Positions 1 to 8,584 are shown, counted from the stretch's first letter. The stretch is DNA of 64,000 nucleotides from Corynebacterium testudinoris (GCF_001021045.1 NZ_CP011545.1:248001-312000); one strand, 5' to 3'. Made by a program: numbers and translations. The notes: generated from the sequence alone by a model not told the origin.

Positions 1-396
1 GCGGGCGAGGACGCGGAGGAGCTGCTGGGCGATCTCCGGGTGATCGGTGACCCACTGCTTGAGCATCTCCGAGTTCATCGTGGCGGCCTGGACCTCGGTG
101 ACGCACACGGCGGAGGAGGTGCGCGGGCCGGGATCGAAGATGGACAGCTCGCCGAACATGTCGGAGGGGCCCATGACGGTGAGGAGGTTCTCGCGGCCGT
201 CGGAAGCATGACGGGCGAGCTTCACCTTGCCGGTGGTGATGATATAAAGGCGGTCGCCGGGCTCGCCTTCCTCAAAGATGATGGTTCCGCGGGGAAAGCG
301 AACGGTTTCCATGTCCTGGATCAGGTTGCTCACGGCAACGGGATCCACCCCCTGGAAGATTCCGGCTCGCGACAGGATCTCCTGTACACCTTCCAC
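1..396 (-). CDS. glxR: cAMP-responsive transcriptional regulator GlxR (Crp/Fnr family), C-terminus outside window
   Basis: The first 132 residues of a Crp/Fnr protein run off the window start. What is visible is the cyclic-nucleotide-binding beta-roll, including the phosphate-binding stretch [17 protein letters not shown] and an upstream [10 protein letters not shown] segment; the helix-turn-helix half lies outside. The sequence closely resembles corynebacterial GlxR, the global cAMP receptor for carbon metabolism. The start is GTG at 396 (VEGVQEIL), preceded by a GAGGAG ribosome-binding site 6 nt upstream. It is divergent from nth. The adenylate cyclase that should supply its ligand is at 20.7 kb in this window. 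Partial only because of the window edge. Confidence 0.93.
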   Translation of the reverse strand, partial: MEGVQEILSRAGIFQGVDPVAVSNLIQDMETVRFPRGTIIFEEGEPGDRLYIITTGKVKLARHASDGRENLLTVMGPSDMFGELSIFDPGPRTSSAVCVTEVQAATMNSEMLKQWVTDHPEIAQQLLRVLAR

Positions 397-634
397 TATG
401 TGCTCCTCGGTGCTAATCGTATTGTGCGCCGGGAGTGTCAATGAGAATCTTGATAAGTCTCCAATGACGTCGAAGACCATGTGTGACTCTCGGCGCAATG
501 TGTTCCAAACCACCCTACCGTGGAATTGGTCACTTGAGTGTGAAGATAGGGGAATTTGTCACAACTTTTCTTCAACGTAAGCGCGCGTTTATGGAGTGTT
601 TGCCACCGGACGTGGGGTCTCCACGGCCGGTGAC

Positions 635-640
635 TAAGCT
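635..640 (+). promoter_or_regulatory. -10 box TAAGCT, leaderless promoter of nth
   Basis: TAAGCT lies 7 nt before ATG 648 with no Shine-Dalgarno sequence between them, so transcription probably begins at or next to the start codon. Confidence 0.5.
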
Positions 641-647
641 GGCCGAT

Positions 648-1352
648 ATGTCTTCTTCGCCGCCCACCCCGCGCCGCCCAGGCACCCACCCGGCCTCGCT
701 GGGGCGCGAAACGGCGCTGGGTCGGACCCGCCGGGCGCGGCGGATCAATCGGACCCTGGCGGAGACTTTTCCCGATGCTGGCCCCGAGTTGGACTTTAGC
801 AATCCGCTGGAGTTGACCGTGGCGACGATCTTGTCGGCGCAGTGCACGGATGTGCGGGTCAACCAGGTCACGCCTGAGTTGTTTCGTCGCTTTCCGACGG
901 CCGCGCACTACGCCGCCGCCGATCCTGGCGAGATCGAAGAGATCATTCGCCCTACGGGCTTCCAGCGGGCGAAGGCACAACACCTCATCGGCATGGGGGA
1001 AACGCTGGTGGCGCGTTTCGACGGCCGCGTGCCTAAGGCCCTCGACGATCTGCTCACTCTCCCCGGGGTCGGCCGCAAAACCGCCCACGTCGTCCGCGGC
1101 AACGCCTTCGACTTGCCTGGGTTAACCGTGGATACCCACTTCGCCCGCCTGGTGAAGCGCCTCAAGCTCACCGAGGAGACCGACCCGGTGAAGATTGAGT
1201 TCGCGCTGGCGGGGATGATTGAGAAGAAGCAATGGACCCTGTTCTCCCACCGCCTCATTTTTCAGGGACGTCGGATCTGCCACGCCCGTCGGCCAGAATG
1301 CGGCGTGTGCACCATTGCCCATGACTGCCCCTCGTTTGGAGAGTTCTCATGA
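648..1352 (+). CDS. nth: endonuclease III (DNA glycosylase/AP lyase)
   Basis: Base-excision-repair enzyme that removes oxidised pyrimidines and cleaves abasic sites. The helix-hairpin-helix [12 protein letters not shown] is at about residues 138-149, with the predicted catalytic Lys144 and Asp162 in [11 protein letters not shown]-terminal iron-sulfur motif has four cysteines at 211, 218, 221 and 227 (C-x6-C-x2-C-x5-C), as in the family. The frame is open upstream to 483, but that stretch looks non-coding; ATG 648 follows a -10 box by 7 nt and gives a normal 234-residue length. It overlaps the next gene by 4 bp (ATGA), suggesting co-translation. Confidence 0.93.
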   Translation: MSSSPPTPRRPGTHPASLGRETALGRTRRARRINRTLAETFPDAGPELDFSNPLELTVATILSAQCTDVRVNQVTPELFRRFPTAAHYAAADPGEIEEIIRPTGFQRAKAQHLIGMGETLVARFDGRVPKALDDLLTLPGVGRKTAHVVRGNAFDLPGLTVDTHFARLVKRLKLTEETDPVKIEFALAGMIEKKQWTLFSHRLIFQGRRICHARRPECGVCTIAHDCPSFGEFS

Positions 1353-1942
1353 AAACCAAGCACCTGATCTGGGTCGTTCTCGGCGTCATTCTCGCCGCCG
1401 GGCTCGTCATCGCGGGGACGTGGGCAATGCTGCGGACCGTCAACTCCCCGGCCGAGCCCACCACGGTGGCGGAAGCCACCAGCCCGGAAGCAACCCCGGC
1501 ACCCGTGCCACCGCGCCCCGCCTGCCCCGCGGGCGGGGTAGGCGGGGTGGAGCTACCCTGCCTGGGCGCAGAGGGTGCGGGAGACGCGGGCGTCGATAAG
1601 CAGATAACCGTGGCCAACGTGTGGGCCTGGTGGTGCGGCCCCTGCCGGGAAGAGCTGCCCTACTTCGAGGAATTCGCGCAAGCGCACCCGGAATACAACG
1701 TCGTGGGCGTGCACGCCGACACCAACGCCGGTAACGGGGCGGCGCTCCTCACCGAGCTGGGCATTTCCCTGCCCAGCTACCAGGACGCGGACAACACCTT
1801 CGCCGGGACCCTGGGGCTGCCCGGGGTGATCCCCATTACCGTCGTATTCGACGGCGACAACCAGATCGCCATGTTCCCCCGGACCTTCACCTCGGCGGAG
1901 CAGATCTACCAGGCGGTGCAGGAAGCGGAGAACGCCCCATGA
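1349..1942 (+). CDS. membrane-anchored TlpA-like thioredoxin
   Basis: A 197-residue protein with an N-terminal membrane anchor (about residues 5-28), a Pro/Ala/Thr-rich linker, and a thioredoxin fold carrying WCGPC at residues 95-99 and the expected cis-proline region (GVIPITV). The active site should face the outside of the cytoplasmic membrane, where the protein would reduce or exchange disulfides. It is the Rv3673c-type gene between nth and the Nudix gene, overlapping each by 4 bp. Two further cysteines (59 and 71) precede the fold. One copy of the dispersed GTCGATAAGC motif is inside it and encodes VDK. Confidence 0.88.
   Translation: MKTKHLIWVVLGVILAAGLVIAGTWAMLRTVNSPAEPTTVAEATSPEATPAPVPPRPACPAGGVGGVELPCLGAEGAGDAGVDKQITVANVWAWWCGPCREELPYFEEFAQAHPEYNVVGVHADTNAGNGAALLTELGISLPSYQDADNTFAGTLGLPGVIPITVVFDGDNQIAMFPRTFTSAEQIYQAVQEAENAP
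1592..1601 (+). repeat. dispersed motif GTCGATAAGC, copy 1
   Basis: Exact 10-mer in the thioredoxin-like gene, read as Val-Asp-Lys; 5' flank GCGGGC. Confidence 0.8.
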
Positions 1943-2694
1943 GTGACCTCCCCGGCCACAACATTGACCTGAGGCCCGAACACGCCCCACGGTGGATGCA
2001 ACCGCTGATCAAGGGGGTGGAGCACGCGCATGGGCACCCCGACGTCCAAGGCGTGGACGTCCGTGGGCGCGGCAGCACCCGGGCCGATGGGCAACGCGCC
2101 GCCGTGCTCATCCTCCTCGAAGGGGCGGATACGTTCAGCCGCCAGCGGCCTTTCGACGCCTCCGTGCTGCTCACCCACCGATCCCCCACGATGCGCTCGC
2201 ACTCCGGGCAGATCGCCTTCCCCGGCGGCCGGATGGACCCCACGGATATCAACCCGGTCGATGCGGCGCTGCGCGAGGCATGGGAAGAGACCGGGCTCGA
2301 CCGCACCTCCGTGACGCCCGTCGCGGAGCTGGACCCGGTGCACATTCAAGCCTCTGGCTATCCCGTGTACCCGGTGCTGGGGCATTGGCACACCCCCGGG
2401 CGAGTGGGCGTGACCAGCCCCGCCGAAACCGACGAAGTCTTCCTCACCCCGCTGGCTGATCTCATCGACCCCGCCAATCGCCTCACCGTCGGCTGGGCAG
2501 GCTGGACCGGTCCGGCATTCACCGTCAATGACTACCTGGTGTGGGGCTTCACCGCGGGGCTGCTCTCAGCGCTGATCCACGAATCGGGATGGGAACAGGA
2601 GTGGGATCGGGGCAGGACGCTCGACCTCCACGCCACGCTGGAGAAGTCTCGCAACAATGAGTCGCACGGCCCCGGAGTAAGATTTCCCCGATAG
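1939..2694 (+). CDS. Nudix hydrolase, CoA pyrophosphatase type
   Basis: The segment LLTHRSPTMRSHSGQIAFPGG leads into a Nudix box at about residues 96-120 ending REAWEETGL. That leader is typical of the YeaB/NUDT7 coenzyme A diphosphatase group, so the likely reaction is cleavage of CoA to 4'-phosphopantetheine and 3',5'-ADP. The first Glu of the Nudix consensus is replaced (Asp/Asn region), as often seen in this subgroup. At 251 residues it is longer than the minimal domain, with an extra C-terminal region of unknown role. It overlaps the thioredoxin-like gene by 4 bp and belongs to the nth operon. Confidence 0.87.
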   Translation: MSDLPGHNIDLRPEHAPRWMQPLIKGVEHAHGHPDVQGVDVRGRGSTRADGQRAAVLILLEGADTFSRQRPFDASVLLTHRSPTMRSHSGQIAFPGGRMDPTDINPVDAALREAWEETGLDRTSVTPVAELDPVHIQASGYPVYPVLGHWHTPGRVGVTSPAETDEVFLTPLADLIDPANRLTVGWAGWTGPAFTVNDYLVWGFTAGLLSALIHESGWEQEWDRGRTLDLHATLEKSRNNESHGPGVRFPR

Positions 2695-2744
2695 CAATTA
2701 GTTTGCTGCAGCCACCATCACCGGCAGAAAGCACCCCGACGCAC

Positions 2745-3938
2745 GTGACAGCCGCCTTCATCATCGACGGACTCATCGTCCTTGCCATCCTCCAAGCGCT
2801 CTACGGGGGATGGCGCCAAGGTGCGTTCGCGTCGGTGCTTTCCACCATCGGCGTCATCGCTGGCCTCATCATCGGCGCGGCCGTCGCCCCGCTGGTCATG
2901 CAGCTCAGCGAGTCAGTGGCGATGCGTTTCCTCTTCGGCCTGGGCACGATCGTCCTGCTCGTTGGTGTGGGCAGCCTCGTCGGCGGGATCCTCGGTTCGC
3001 GGGTGCGTGAGCAGATGCGGATGAAGTCATCGCAGACCATTGATTCGCTCGTCGGTTCCGCCTTCACCGCCGCCGCCACGCTCTTGGTGGTGTGGCTGGT
3101 GTCGATTCCCCTGGCCACCGCCCTGCCGGGCTCCCTGGGGCAGGGCATCCGCAACTCCTACATCCTCACCCAGGTCGATCGCTACACACCGCCCGCCCTG
3201 GCCGAGCTGCCCAAGCGCGTCTCCGCGATGCTCGATGATTCCGGGCTGCCGCCGCTCTTCGCCCCCTTCGATGAGCCCGTCGCCCGGGAAGTCCCAGCCC
3301 CCAGCTCCCAGCTCAGCAACCCGCGCATGGTGGAGGCCGTCCGTCCCGGCGTCATCCACGTGCTTGGCGACGCCGACACGTGCAAACGTCGCCTCATGGG
3401 CTCCGGGTTCGTAGCGTCCCCCGACCACGTCATCACCAACGCCCACGTCGTCGCCGGTACCGGCGCCGTCCGGCTGGACACCGTGCTCGGCGTCAAAGAC
3501 GCCGACGTCGTCTTCTACAACCCCGAGGTCGACATCGCCGTCCTCTATTCGCCTGACTTGGGCCTGCCCGTGCTCGACTGGGCCAGCTCGCCGGCCGCCT
3601 CGGGCGACGACGCCGTGGTCATGGGCTTCCCCGACTCCGGGCCGTTTGAGGCCGCCCCCGCCCGCATCCGCGAGCGCATCACCATCGCCGGCCCGGACAT
3701 CTACTCCGAGGGCCGCGTGGAGCGGGAAGCCTACACCGTGCGCGGCACCATCCGGCAGGGTAACTCCGGCGGCCCCATGGTCGATCAGAACGGCGACGTG
3801 CTGGGCCTGGTCTTCGGCGCCAGCGTCGACCAGACCGACACCGGCTACGTCCTCACCGCAGCCGAAGTGCAGCGCCAGACTGGCGACGTGGCGTCAATGA
3901 CCACCAAGGTTGGCACGGGGGAGTGCATCGCGCGCTAG
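2745..3938 (+). CDS. marP: membrane serine protease MarP (CvpA-like plus trypsin-like domain)
   Basis: Four predicted membrane segments in residues 1-130 resemble the CvpA/colicin V production family. An extracytoplasmic trypsin-like protease follows with His234 (TNAHVVAG), Asp263 (EVDIAVLY) and Ser341 (GNSGGP). In M. tuberculosis MarP protects against acid and oxidative stress. The frame continues to TTG 2703, but GTG 2745 gives 397 residues and puts the triad almost exactly where it lies in the mycobacterial protein, so I prefer it; neither start has a clear ribosome-binding site. The 3' end overlaps the convergent hydrolase gene by 4 bp. Confidence 0.88.
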   Translation: MTAAFIIDGLIVLAILQALYGGWRQGAFASVLSTIGVIAGLIIGAAVAPLVMQLSESVAMRFLFGLGTIVLLVGVGSLVGGILGSRVREQMRMKSSQTIDSLVGSAFTAAATLLVVWLVSIPLATALPGSLGQGIRNSYILTQVDRYTPPALAELPKRVSAMLDDSGLPPLFAPFDEPVAREVPAPSSQLSNPRMVEAVRPGVIHVLGDADTCKRRLMGSGFVASPDHVITNAHVVAGTGAVRLDTVLGVKDADVVFYNPEVDIAVLYSPDLGLPVLDWASSPAASGDDAVVMGFPDSGPFEAAPARIRERITIAGPDIYSEGRVEREAYTVRGTIRQGNSGGPMVDQNGDVLGLVFGASVDQTDTGYVLTAAEVQRQTGDVASMTTKVGTGECIAR

Positions 3939-4891
3939 GGCGATGGGGCCGTCGAGCGCAGGAAAGTCGCTACCATGTCGGCGAAGGCCGTCGGGGCCTC
4001 AATGTGGGGGAGATTCTTCGTCCCCTCCATCCCGCGGACCTCGACGAACCCCCTCACCCGGGCCCGGGAACGGGCGCTGAGATGGCGCCATGCGCGCCGG
4101 GGCGGCTCGATGAGCATGGTGGGTGCCGCCACCTTGTCACCCAGCGAGCGCGCCGGGACCGCACTGAGGAGCAGCCGATTGTTGCGGATGAACGCGGGGC
4201 GGCTGTTGCCAATCCGGGAGGCCAGCTGCCGCAGCTGCAGGATCTCAGCGAATGCCTCGGTGTGGTGATATTCGGCCGCAGTGTTGAATGTGAGGTTGCG
4301 CTGGTACACCCGGTCCATGATCCACGGCGGGCCGACCATCGCGAGCGCCGGGATGCGGCTGACTAGGCTCCGGCCGATCATCCACGGGTAATTCCACGGC
4401 CGCGCCGCCGCCGAGCGGCGCATATCCGTCGGGTGGGCAGCGCACACCGAGACGAGTGCCCGGACCCGCTCCGGGTAGGAGGTGGCAAGCATCCAGGCGA
4501 CGGTGCCGCCAGTATCGGCGCCCACGACCGCCGCATCCTGGTGCCCCAGGGCTTGGATGAGACCGGCGATATCGCCCGTGGCCGTGCGGAGATCATCGGC
4601 CGCGGTGGCCGGGGGTTTGTCGGACATGCCGTACCCGCGGGCGTCGACAGCCGCGACATGGAACCCAGCCGCCGCCAGGGGGGCGATGACCTCGCGGAAG
4701 TCGAACCACCCGCCGAAGGAACCGTGCAGCAGCACGACCAGTGGGTGGGAAGGGTCACCGGCGACGGCGGCATGCAGGCGCAGCCCGCGGGTATGCACCA
4801 ACTCGTGCGTGAATGGTCCCTCCAGCTCGACGACCGAGGGGGAGACCGGCTGGCGCTTGACCTGTTTCGACCGCTTGGACCACGTGAGCAT
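3935..4891 (-). CDS. alpha/beta hydrolase, epoxide-hydrolase-like
   Basis: A 318-residue alpha/beta-hydrolase fold protein with an HGSFGG oxyanion-hole motif (about residues 56-61). The nucleophile elbow is VVGADTGG, giving Asp126 as nucleophile. Asp at this position points to epoxide hydrolases or haloalkane dehalogenases rather than serine esterases. The catalytic His is probably His296 in LPHIEAP. The gene sits beside marP, the same arrangement as ephE (Rv3670) in mycobacteria. Substrate unknown. It is convergent with marP and follows a terminator that ends the upstream membrane-protein gene. Confidence 0.82.
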   Translation of the reverse strand: MLTWSKRSKQVKRQPVSPSVVELEGPFTHELVHTRGLRLHAAVAGDPSHPLVVLLHGSFGGWFDFREVIAPLAAAGFHVAAVDARGYGMSDKPPATAADDLRTATGDIAGLIQALGHQDAAVVGADTGGTVAWMLATSYPERVRALVSVCAAHPTDMRRSAAARPWNYPWMIGRSLVSRIPALAMVGPPWIMDRVYQRNLTFNTAAEYHHTEAFAEILQLRQLASRIGNSRPAFIRNNRLLLSAVPARSLGDKVAAPTMLIEPPRRAWRHLSARSRARVRGFVEVRGMEGTKNLPHIEAPTAFADMVATFLRSTAPSP

Positions 4892-4910
4892 CGGGGCGAG
4901 CCCTCCATCT

Positions 4911-4950
4911 AGAAAGAAAAACCGCCCATTCTCCGAGTGAGGATGGGCGG
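4911..4950 (-). terminator. rho-independent terminator of the holin-like gene
   Basis: On the minus strand a 12-bp stem (arms 4939-4950 and 4922-4933, one G-T wobble) with a 5-nt loop is followed by TTTTTCTTTCT. It lies between the holin-like gene and the hydrolase gene. Confidence 0.85.
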
Positions 4951-4970
4951 AGCAAAAAAGTGGAAGCTAC

Positions 4971-5474
4971 CTAGCTGTACATTCCACGGGTCTTGGCCTC
5001 AAGCTTGTTCGTGGCCTGGCCGGGAACCAAGTTCTTCAGCTCGCCCACCGAATCAATGGTCTTCTTCGGCGGGCCGATCTTCTTAATCTTCCGCCAACCC
5101 ACGAGCGCGAGCACGGCGGCCAGCGCGAGCATGAACAAGAAGACAATGAGGAACGCGGCCCACGGCGCCAACCACACGCTCAGGAGTGCAGCGAGGAAGA
5201 AGAAAAAGAAGAAGGAGGCGTAGAGCGCGATGGCGCCGGCCACGGTGAACAAACCGCCGCCGAGGGCGCCCTTCTTGGCCTCGCCGGCCAGCTCAGTCTT
5301 CGCCAACTCCAGCTCGGCGCGGAAAAGGCTCGACATCTGGGCGGTGGCATTAGACACCAAATCGCCGATGGATCCTTCCCCTGCGCGCGTGGAGTCGACG
5401 TCGCTCAGCGGAATAGAATCGACCCGAGGGTTGAAATCCTGGGGTCCGTCGGTGAAAAGTCCCTTGTTGCTCAC
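4971..5474 (-). CDS. phage-holin-like membrane protein (DUF1469/actinobacterial holin-X type)
   Basis: A 167-residue protein with a polar N-terminus and two long hydrophobic segments: about residues 70-97, including a run of six Phe, and about residues 103-127. A basic tail follows. The layout and the amphipathic segment SSLFRAELELAKTELAGEAKKGA match the DUF1469 holin-like family found beside ephE/marP in Actinobacteria. It is unlikely to lyse cells; a role as a small membrane accessory protein is inferred. GTG 5474 is preceded by AGGAAGG at good spacing, preferred over an ATG at 5501. It ends at a strong terminator. Confidence 0.8.
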   Translation of the reverse strand: MSNKGLFTDGPQDFNPRVDSIPLSDVDSTRAGEGSIGDLVSNATAQMSSLFRAELELAKTELAGEAKKGALGGGLFTVAGAIALYASFFFFFFLAALLSVWLAPWAAFLIVFLFMLALAAVLALVGWRKIKKIGPPKKTIDSVGELKNLVPGQATNKLEAKTRGMYS

Positions 5475-5570
5475 GGTGTGCCTTCCTGCTTCCGGTTGCA
5501 TGCGTTTTTAGCCAATGGTGCCACGGATTCGCCATGAATGCGCAGACATACGAGGGCTATCGTAGTTGAT

Positions 5571-6263
5571 ATGCCTGAGCCAGACCCCCTAGAACCCCTC
5601 CTGGATGATTGGAAGGTGGCGGATGTCGCGATCGCGGCGGTTGCCGCGATCGCGGCGGTCCACCGTCGGCCGGTTTCTTTAAGGCGTTCCGACCTCACCG
5701 GTTCCGAGTCCGTGCTGCGCGGCGCGCGCACGTCCGCGCTTATCGACGACCCCGGGGTCCGGCTCAGCGATTCCCCCACCGGTGGCCTCGGGGCGGCCAT
5801 CAGCGTGTACTCGCTGCTCGCTCCTGATTCCCTCGACGCTTCGGCGCGGACATTCCTCCGCGCTCCGTTGCAGATCCTCGCGCGCATGGATGTGCTGGCG
5901 GGCGGGGATGGCCACCCGATTGATGCGCGGGCGGGAGCGCGCTTGCAGGGGCTCTCGCGCTTGGTCTCGGTAGACACCGCGTGGGCGGCGTTGCTCCCGG
6001 TCATCGTCCACGGCGAAATCCTCGCCCACCGCCCCTTTGGGACCCGTTCGGGGGTCATTGCCCGAGCCGCCTCCCGATTGGCGGCCGTGTCTAATGGCTT
6101 CGACCCCCGCGGGTTGGCCGTGCCCGAGACGTACCTCAACCGCCACCGCGAGGAATACCTGGCCAGCGCAGATGGCGGCTACGGCAGAGAGTTCGCCGAG
6201 GTGGTTTTACAGGCGTGGGTGGCAGGTGCCGCCGAAGCGGAGGCTATCGCGCGGGCCGCCTAA
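5571..6263 (+). CDS. conserved actinobacterial protein (Rv3662c-like) with degenerate Fic-type motif
   Basis: A 230-residue protein in the position of Rv3662c, between the holin-like gene and the HAD phosphatase. The mostly helical sequence contains HRPFGTRSGVIAR at about residues 154-166, which lines up with the Fic AMP-transferase signature (H-PF-x-DGNGR-x-x-R) but lacks its Asp, Asn and first Arg. The tail PETYLNRHREEY also resembles a Fic C-terminal helix. If homologous it would be a catalytically dead Fic fold; this is inference. ATG 5571 is preferred over an upstream ATG at 5538, which would be 33 codon-poor bases longer. A copy of the dispersed 10-mer is at 5738. Confidence 0.72.
   Translation: MPEPDPLEPLLDDWKVADVAIAAVAAIAAVHRRPVSLRRSDLTGSESVLRGARTSALIDDPGVRLSDSPTGGLGAAISVYSLLAPDSLDASARTFLRAPLQILARMDVLAGGDGHPIDARAGARLQGLSRLVSVDTAWAALLPVIVHGEILAHRPFGTRSGVIARAASRLAAVSNGFDPRGLAVPETYLNRHREEYLASADGGYGREFAEVVLQAWVAGAAEAEAIARAA
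5627..5659 (+). repeat. two 15-bp direct repeats containing GCGATCGC
   Basis: CGCGATCGCGGCGGT occurs at 5627-5641 and 5645-5659. Each copy carries the palindrome GCGATCGC and encodes Ala-Ile-Ala-Ala-Val, so local duplication within the coding region is likely. Confidence 0.75.
5738..5747 (-). repeat. dispersed motif GTCGATAAGC, copy 2
   Basis: Exact reverse-strand copy in the Rv3662c-like gene, where the plus strand reads Leu-Ile-Asp; motif 5' flank CGGGGTC. Confidence 0.8.
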
Positions 6264-6271
6264 CGCTGTTT

Positions 6272-7099
6272 TCAGGCCGTGCCGCGGCGGTTGCGCTGCG
6301 ACCACCACCAGCCGCCAAAGGTCACCGCGGTGACGGCGGCGAGCACACCTGCACCGATGCTGATCTCCTTGGACGAGGGCATTTGGAACAGCGGCACCGG
6401 ATCCTTGAAGGTGCGGATGTCCCACCCGTTTTCCAAGGCGTGCTTTTTCATCGCCCGGTCGGGGTTGACGGCGACCGGATTGCCCACCGCCTGCAGCATG
6501 GGGATGTCGGTCGCCGAGTCGGAGTAGGCGTAGCTGATGGGCAGGTCGTAGTTGTTGTCCGCGGCGAGTTTGGCGATGGCTTCCGCCTTGGCGTCGCCCT
6601 TGCAGAAGAAGAGGATCTCACCGGTGAAGTGGCCATCCGCGACTTCCAGCTCGGTGGACACCACCTTGTCGATGCCGAGTTCCTCCGCGATGAGCTCCAC
6701 CAGCTGCGAGGCCGAAGCGGAGATAATAATCACGTCGTGCCCGGCGTTTTGATGGAAGGTAATGAGCTCGCGGGCCTCGGCGTAGATGGCCGGGGTGACC
6801 ACGTTGTGCATTGTCTCGCGGGCGATGTCCTTGACCTGCTGCACTGACCAGCCGGCGACCATGGAGGCCAGCTGGTCACGGGTAACGTTCATCTGCTCGC
6901 TGGATTGACCCGCGACCATGTAGGTGGCCTTGGCCAGCGACATTTGCAGGGCTTCCGCCGGGGTGATGAGCCCGTTTTGCATGAACTCCCGCCCGAAGGC
7001 GAAGGCCGAGGACGTGGCGATGATGGTCTTGTCCAAGTCAAAGAAGGCCGCCACGCGGTGCGTGGAAGCCTGCTCCGGGGCGGAGGACCGTGCTGTCAT
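6272..7099 (-). CDS. HAD-IB family phosphatase (SerB-like)
   Basis: HAD-superfamily hydrolase with motif I FFDLDKT (Asp21 and Asp23), motif II around IIISASAS, and motif III/IV YSDSATDIPML. Subclass IB often acts on phosphoserine-like or phospholipid head-group substrates; the substrate is not evident here. A hydrophobic segment near the C-terminus (SIGAGVLAAVTAVTFGG) suggests membrane anchoring. The gene occupies the Rv3661 position. ATG 7099 lies 8 nt after TAGACT and is probably leaderless; GTG 7105 would be too close to that box. The tail RNRRGTA is basic. Confidence 0.83.
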   Translation of the reverse strand: MTARSSAPEQASTHRVAAFFDLDKTIIATSSAFAFGREFMQNGLITPAEALQMSLAKATYMVAGQSSEQMNVTRDQLASMVAGWSVQQVKDIARETMHNVVTPAIYAEARELITFHQNAGHDVIIISASASQLVELIAEELGIDKVVSTELEVADGHFTGEILFFCKGDAKAEAIAKLAADNNYDLPISYAYSDSATDIPMLQAVGNPVAVNPDRAMKKHALENGWDIRTFKDPVPLFQMPSSKEISIGAGVLAAVTAVTFGGWWWSQRNRRGTA

Positions 7100-7107
7100 G
7101 AGCACAG

Positions 7108-7113
7108 AGTCTA
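7108..7113 (-). promoter_or_regulatory. -10 box TAGACT, leaderless promoter of HAD phosphatase
   Basis: TAGACT on the minus strand lies 8 nt upstream of ATG 7099, with no ribosome-binding site between. Confidence 0.5.
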
Positions 7114-7307
7114 GCGTGCCAATCTGTGAAAAGTAAGTGCCATGTGTAACTGCTGATTACTTAAGTGACTGATGTGACTAGTGGGTAGTCGCGGGACGAG
7201 GCTCAAATGCCCTCGAAAGATATTTCGAAGAATTTCGCTTGTCGATGTTGTCAGCGCTAGGAAGATATGCAATAATTCGTGGTGCAAGGCCCCGATATAC
7301 CGTGTGG

Positions 7308-7390
7308 CCTGCCCCGGCACACCCCCCCGAGCCGGGTTACTGATGGCCCGCGCACACCCCCCCCCGAGGCGCGGGCCATCCCTATGCCTC
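7308..7390 (+). ncRNA. 6C RNA (two hairpins with poly-C loops)
   Basis: Two consecutive hairpins carry C-rich loops. Hairpin 1 has arms CCCGGC (7313-7318) and GCCGGG (7331-7336), with seven C in the loop. Hairpin 2 has 12-bp arms (7342-7353 and 7369-7380) and nine C in the loop. This is the defining structure of the actinobacterial 6C RNA. It sits between the HAD phosphatase and ssd genes, the location of the M. tuberculosis homologue B11 between Rv3660c and Rv3661, and is in the same direction as ssd. Ends are approximate: TATACC at 7296-7301 is a candidate -10 box and hairpin 2 may act as terminator. Confidence 0.88.
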
Positions 7391-7503
7391 CAGCCGGGTT
7401 TGTTCACAGGAATGTTGTTGATGCTTCCCCGAACTCACCACCTATCCACAGGCCCAGGTGACGGCCATTGTTGGTTACGTGGAAAGACACCAAGCTGAGT
7501 GCC
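7391..7503. other. leader region before the Tad operon
   Basis: Contains no gene I can support. A DnaA-box-like CTATCCACA occurs at 7443-7451 as a single copy. The Tad operon promoter must be here, but no convincing -35/-10 pair or ribosome-binding site is visible before ATG 7504. Confidence 0.4.
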
Positions 7504-8580
7504 ATGAAGGAACTCATCTTCGTCGCCGTCGGTGACCCGGTCCTGCACCCCGAAGCCACCCACGTGGCCGCCGCCACCGGCTACCCGCTGGTCGATAGCG
7601 TCGACCCCCGCGAACTAAGCCGCCTGCACGGCCGGGCGCGCGCCATCCTCGTCGACTCGGTCACCGCCGGTCACCTGGCCAGCCTTCCCCGCCGCGAATC
7701 GATCTACTTCCTCGCCTCCGACCCGGGACCGATCGATTGGAAGGCAGCGCTGACCTGCCACGCCGAGCACGCCTTTCTGCTGCCAGCCCAAGCGCCGGAG
7801 CTCCTGCGGGAATTGGGGCACATGGCCTCGCCTCGTGACTCCTCGAGCGCCGGGGTGAGGCCGCAGGCTGAACACGCCTCCGGGACCGTGATCGCCATGG
7901 TGGGCTCTGCCGGCGGCGCGGGAAGCTCAACTCTGGCCGCCGCAGTAGCCAGGCGGGCTCGCCGAACTGACCGGGACGTCACGCTCGTTGACGGCTGCCC
8001 CACCTCCGGTGGCCTCGACCTCCTGATGGGAGTGGAAGAAAAGCCGGGAGCACGGTGGCCCGACCTGCGCCTGGGGGAGGGCGCAGTATCAGCCGGGGAC
8101 CTGAGAGCCGCTCTGCCGTCCACCTCGGATGGGATTGTCATCCTCTCTGCAGCCCGGTCCACCATCGCGGACCCCTTCTCCTTGGACACCGAGGTGGTGC
8201 TCCCGGTCGTGGAAAGCTTGCGCTCAGGGAGCGGGGTGACGGTCCTGGACCTGCCTGCGGAAGCCGACCCCGCGGTCCTGGAGGCCTGTGATCTGGTGGT
8301 GCTCCTCGTTCCCGCTGAGGTACGCCCAGCGGCCGCGGCAGCCAGCCTGGTTAAGCAATTGCAGCGCGCGCGGACCAGCATGGTGCTGCTGGCTCGCCAC
8401 CGAGCATGGTCGGGGTTGAGTACCGAAGACTTGGAAAAGCTCACTGGCTGCGAGGTCATTGCGGAACTTGGGACGATCAGCCGGTTGGCTCGCACGGTGG
8501 AGCTCAGCGGCCTTCCCACCCACCTGCCCCGGCCCCTGGCAGTGGCTGCGGATGCCGTGCTCATCGAGGCAGGACTCTAA
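7504..8580 (+). CDS. ssd: septum-site-determining / TadZ-CpaE-like ATPase Ssd
   Basis: A 358-residue MinD/ParA-superfamily protein with a deviant Walker A (MVGSAGGAGSSTLAAAVA) after a receiver-like N-terminal region of about 110 residues, as in CpaE/TadZ proteins. In the Tad system this type of protein localises the secretion machinery; the M. tuberculosis homologue Rv3660c (Ssd) affects septum formation. The Walker Lys is replaced by Ser in SAGGAGSST, so ATP hydrolysis may be weak. It is the first gene of the Tad operon and lies directly after the 6C RNA. ATG 7504 fits the conserved N-terminus better than the upstream in-frame start. Confidence 0.85.
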   Translation: MKELIFVAVGDPVLHPEATHVAAATGYPLVDSVDPRELSRLHGRARAILVDSVTAGHLASLPRRESIYFLASDPGPIDWKAALTCHAEHAFLLPAQAPELLRELGHMASPRDSSSAGVRPQAEHASGTVIAMVGSAGGAGSSTLAAAVARRARRTDRDVTLVDGCPTSGGLDLLMGVEEKPGARWPDLRLGEGAVSAGDLRAALPSTSDGIVILSAARSTIADPFSLDTEVVLPVVESLRSGSGVTVLDLPAEADPAVLEACDLVVLLVPAEVRPAAAAASLVKQLQRARTSMVLLARHRAWSGLSTEDLEKLTGCEVIAELGTISRLARTVELSGLPTHLPRPLAVAADAVLIEAGL

Positions 8581-8584
8581 GACG

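Noticed and set aside
530..570. Possible GlxR site near TGTGAAGATA...TTGTCACA upstream of glxR and nth
   Set aside because: The two half-sites are about 15 bp apart instead of 6, so it does not fit the consensus.
7443..7451. DnaA-box-like CTATCCACA
   Set aside because: A single imperfect copy without an AT-rich unwinding region or neighbouring origin genes.
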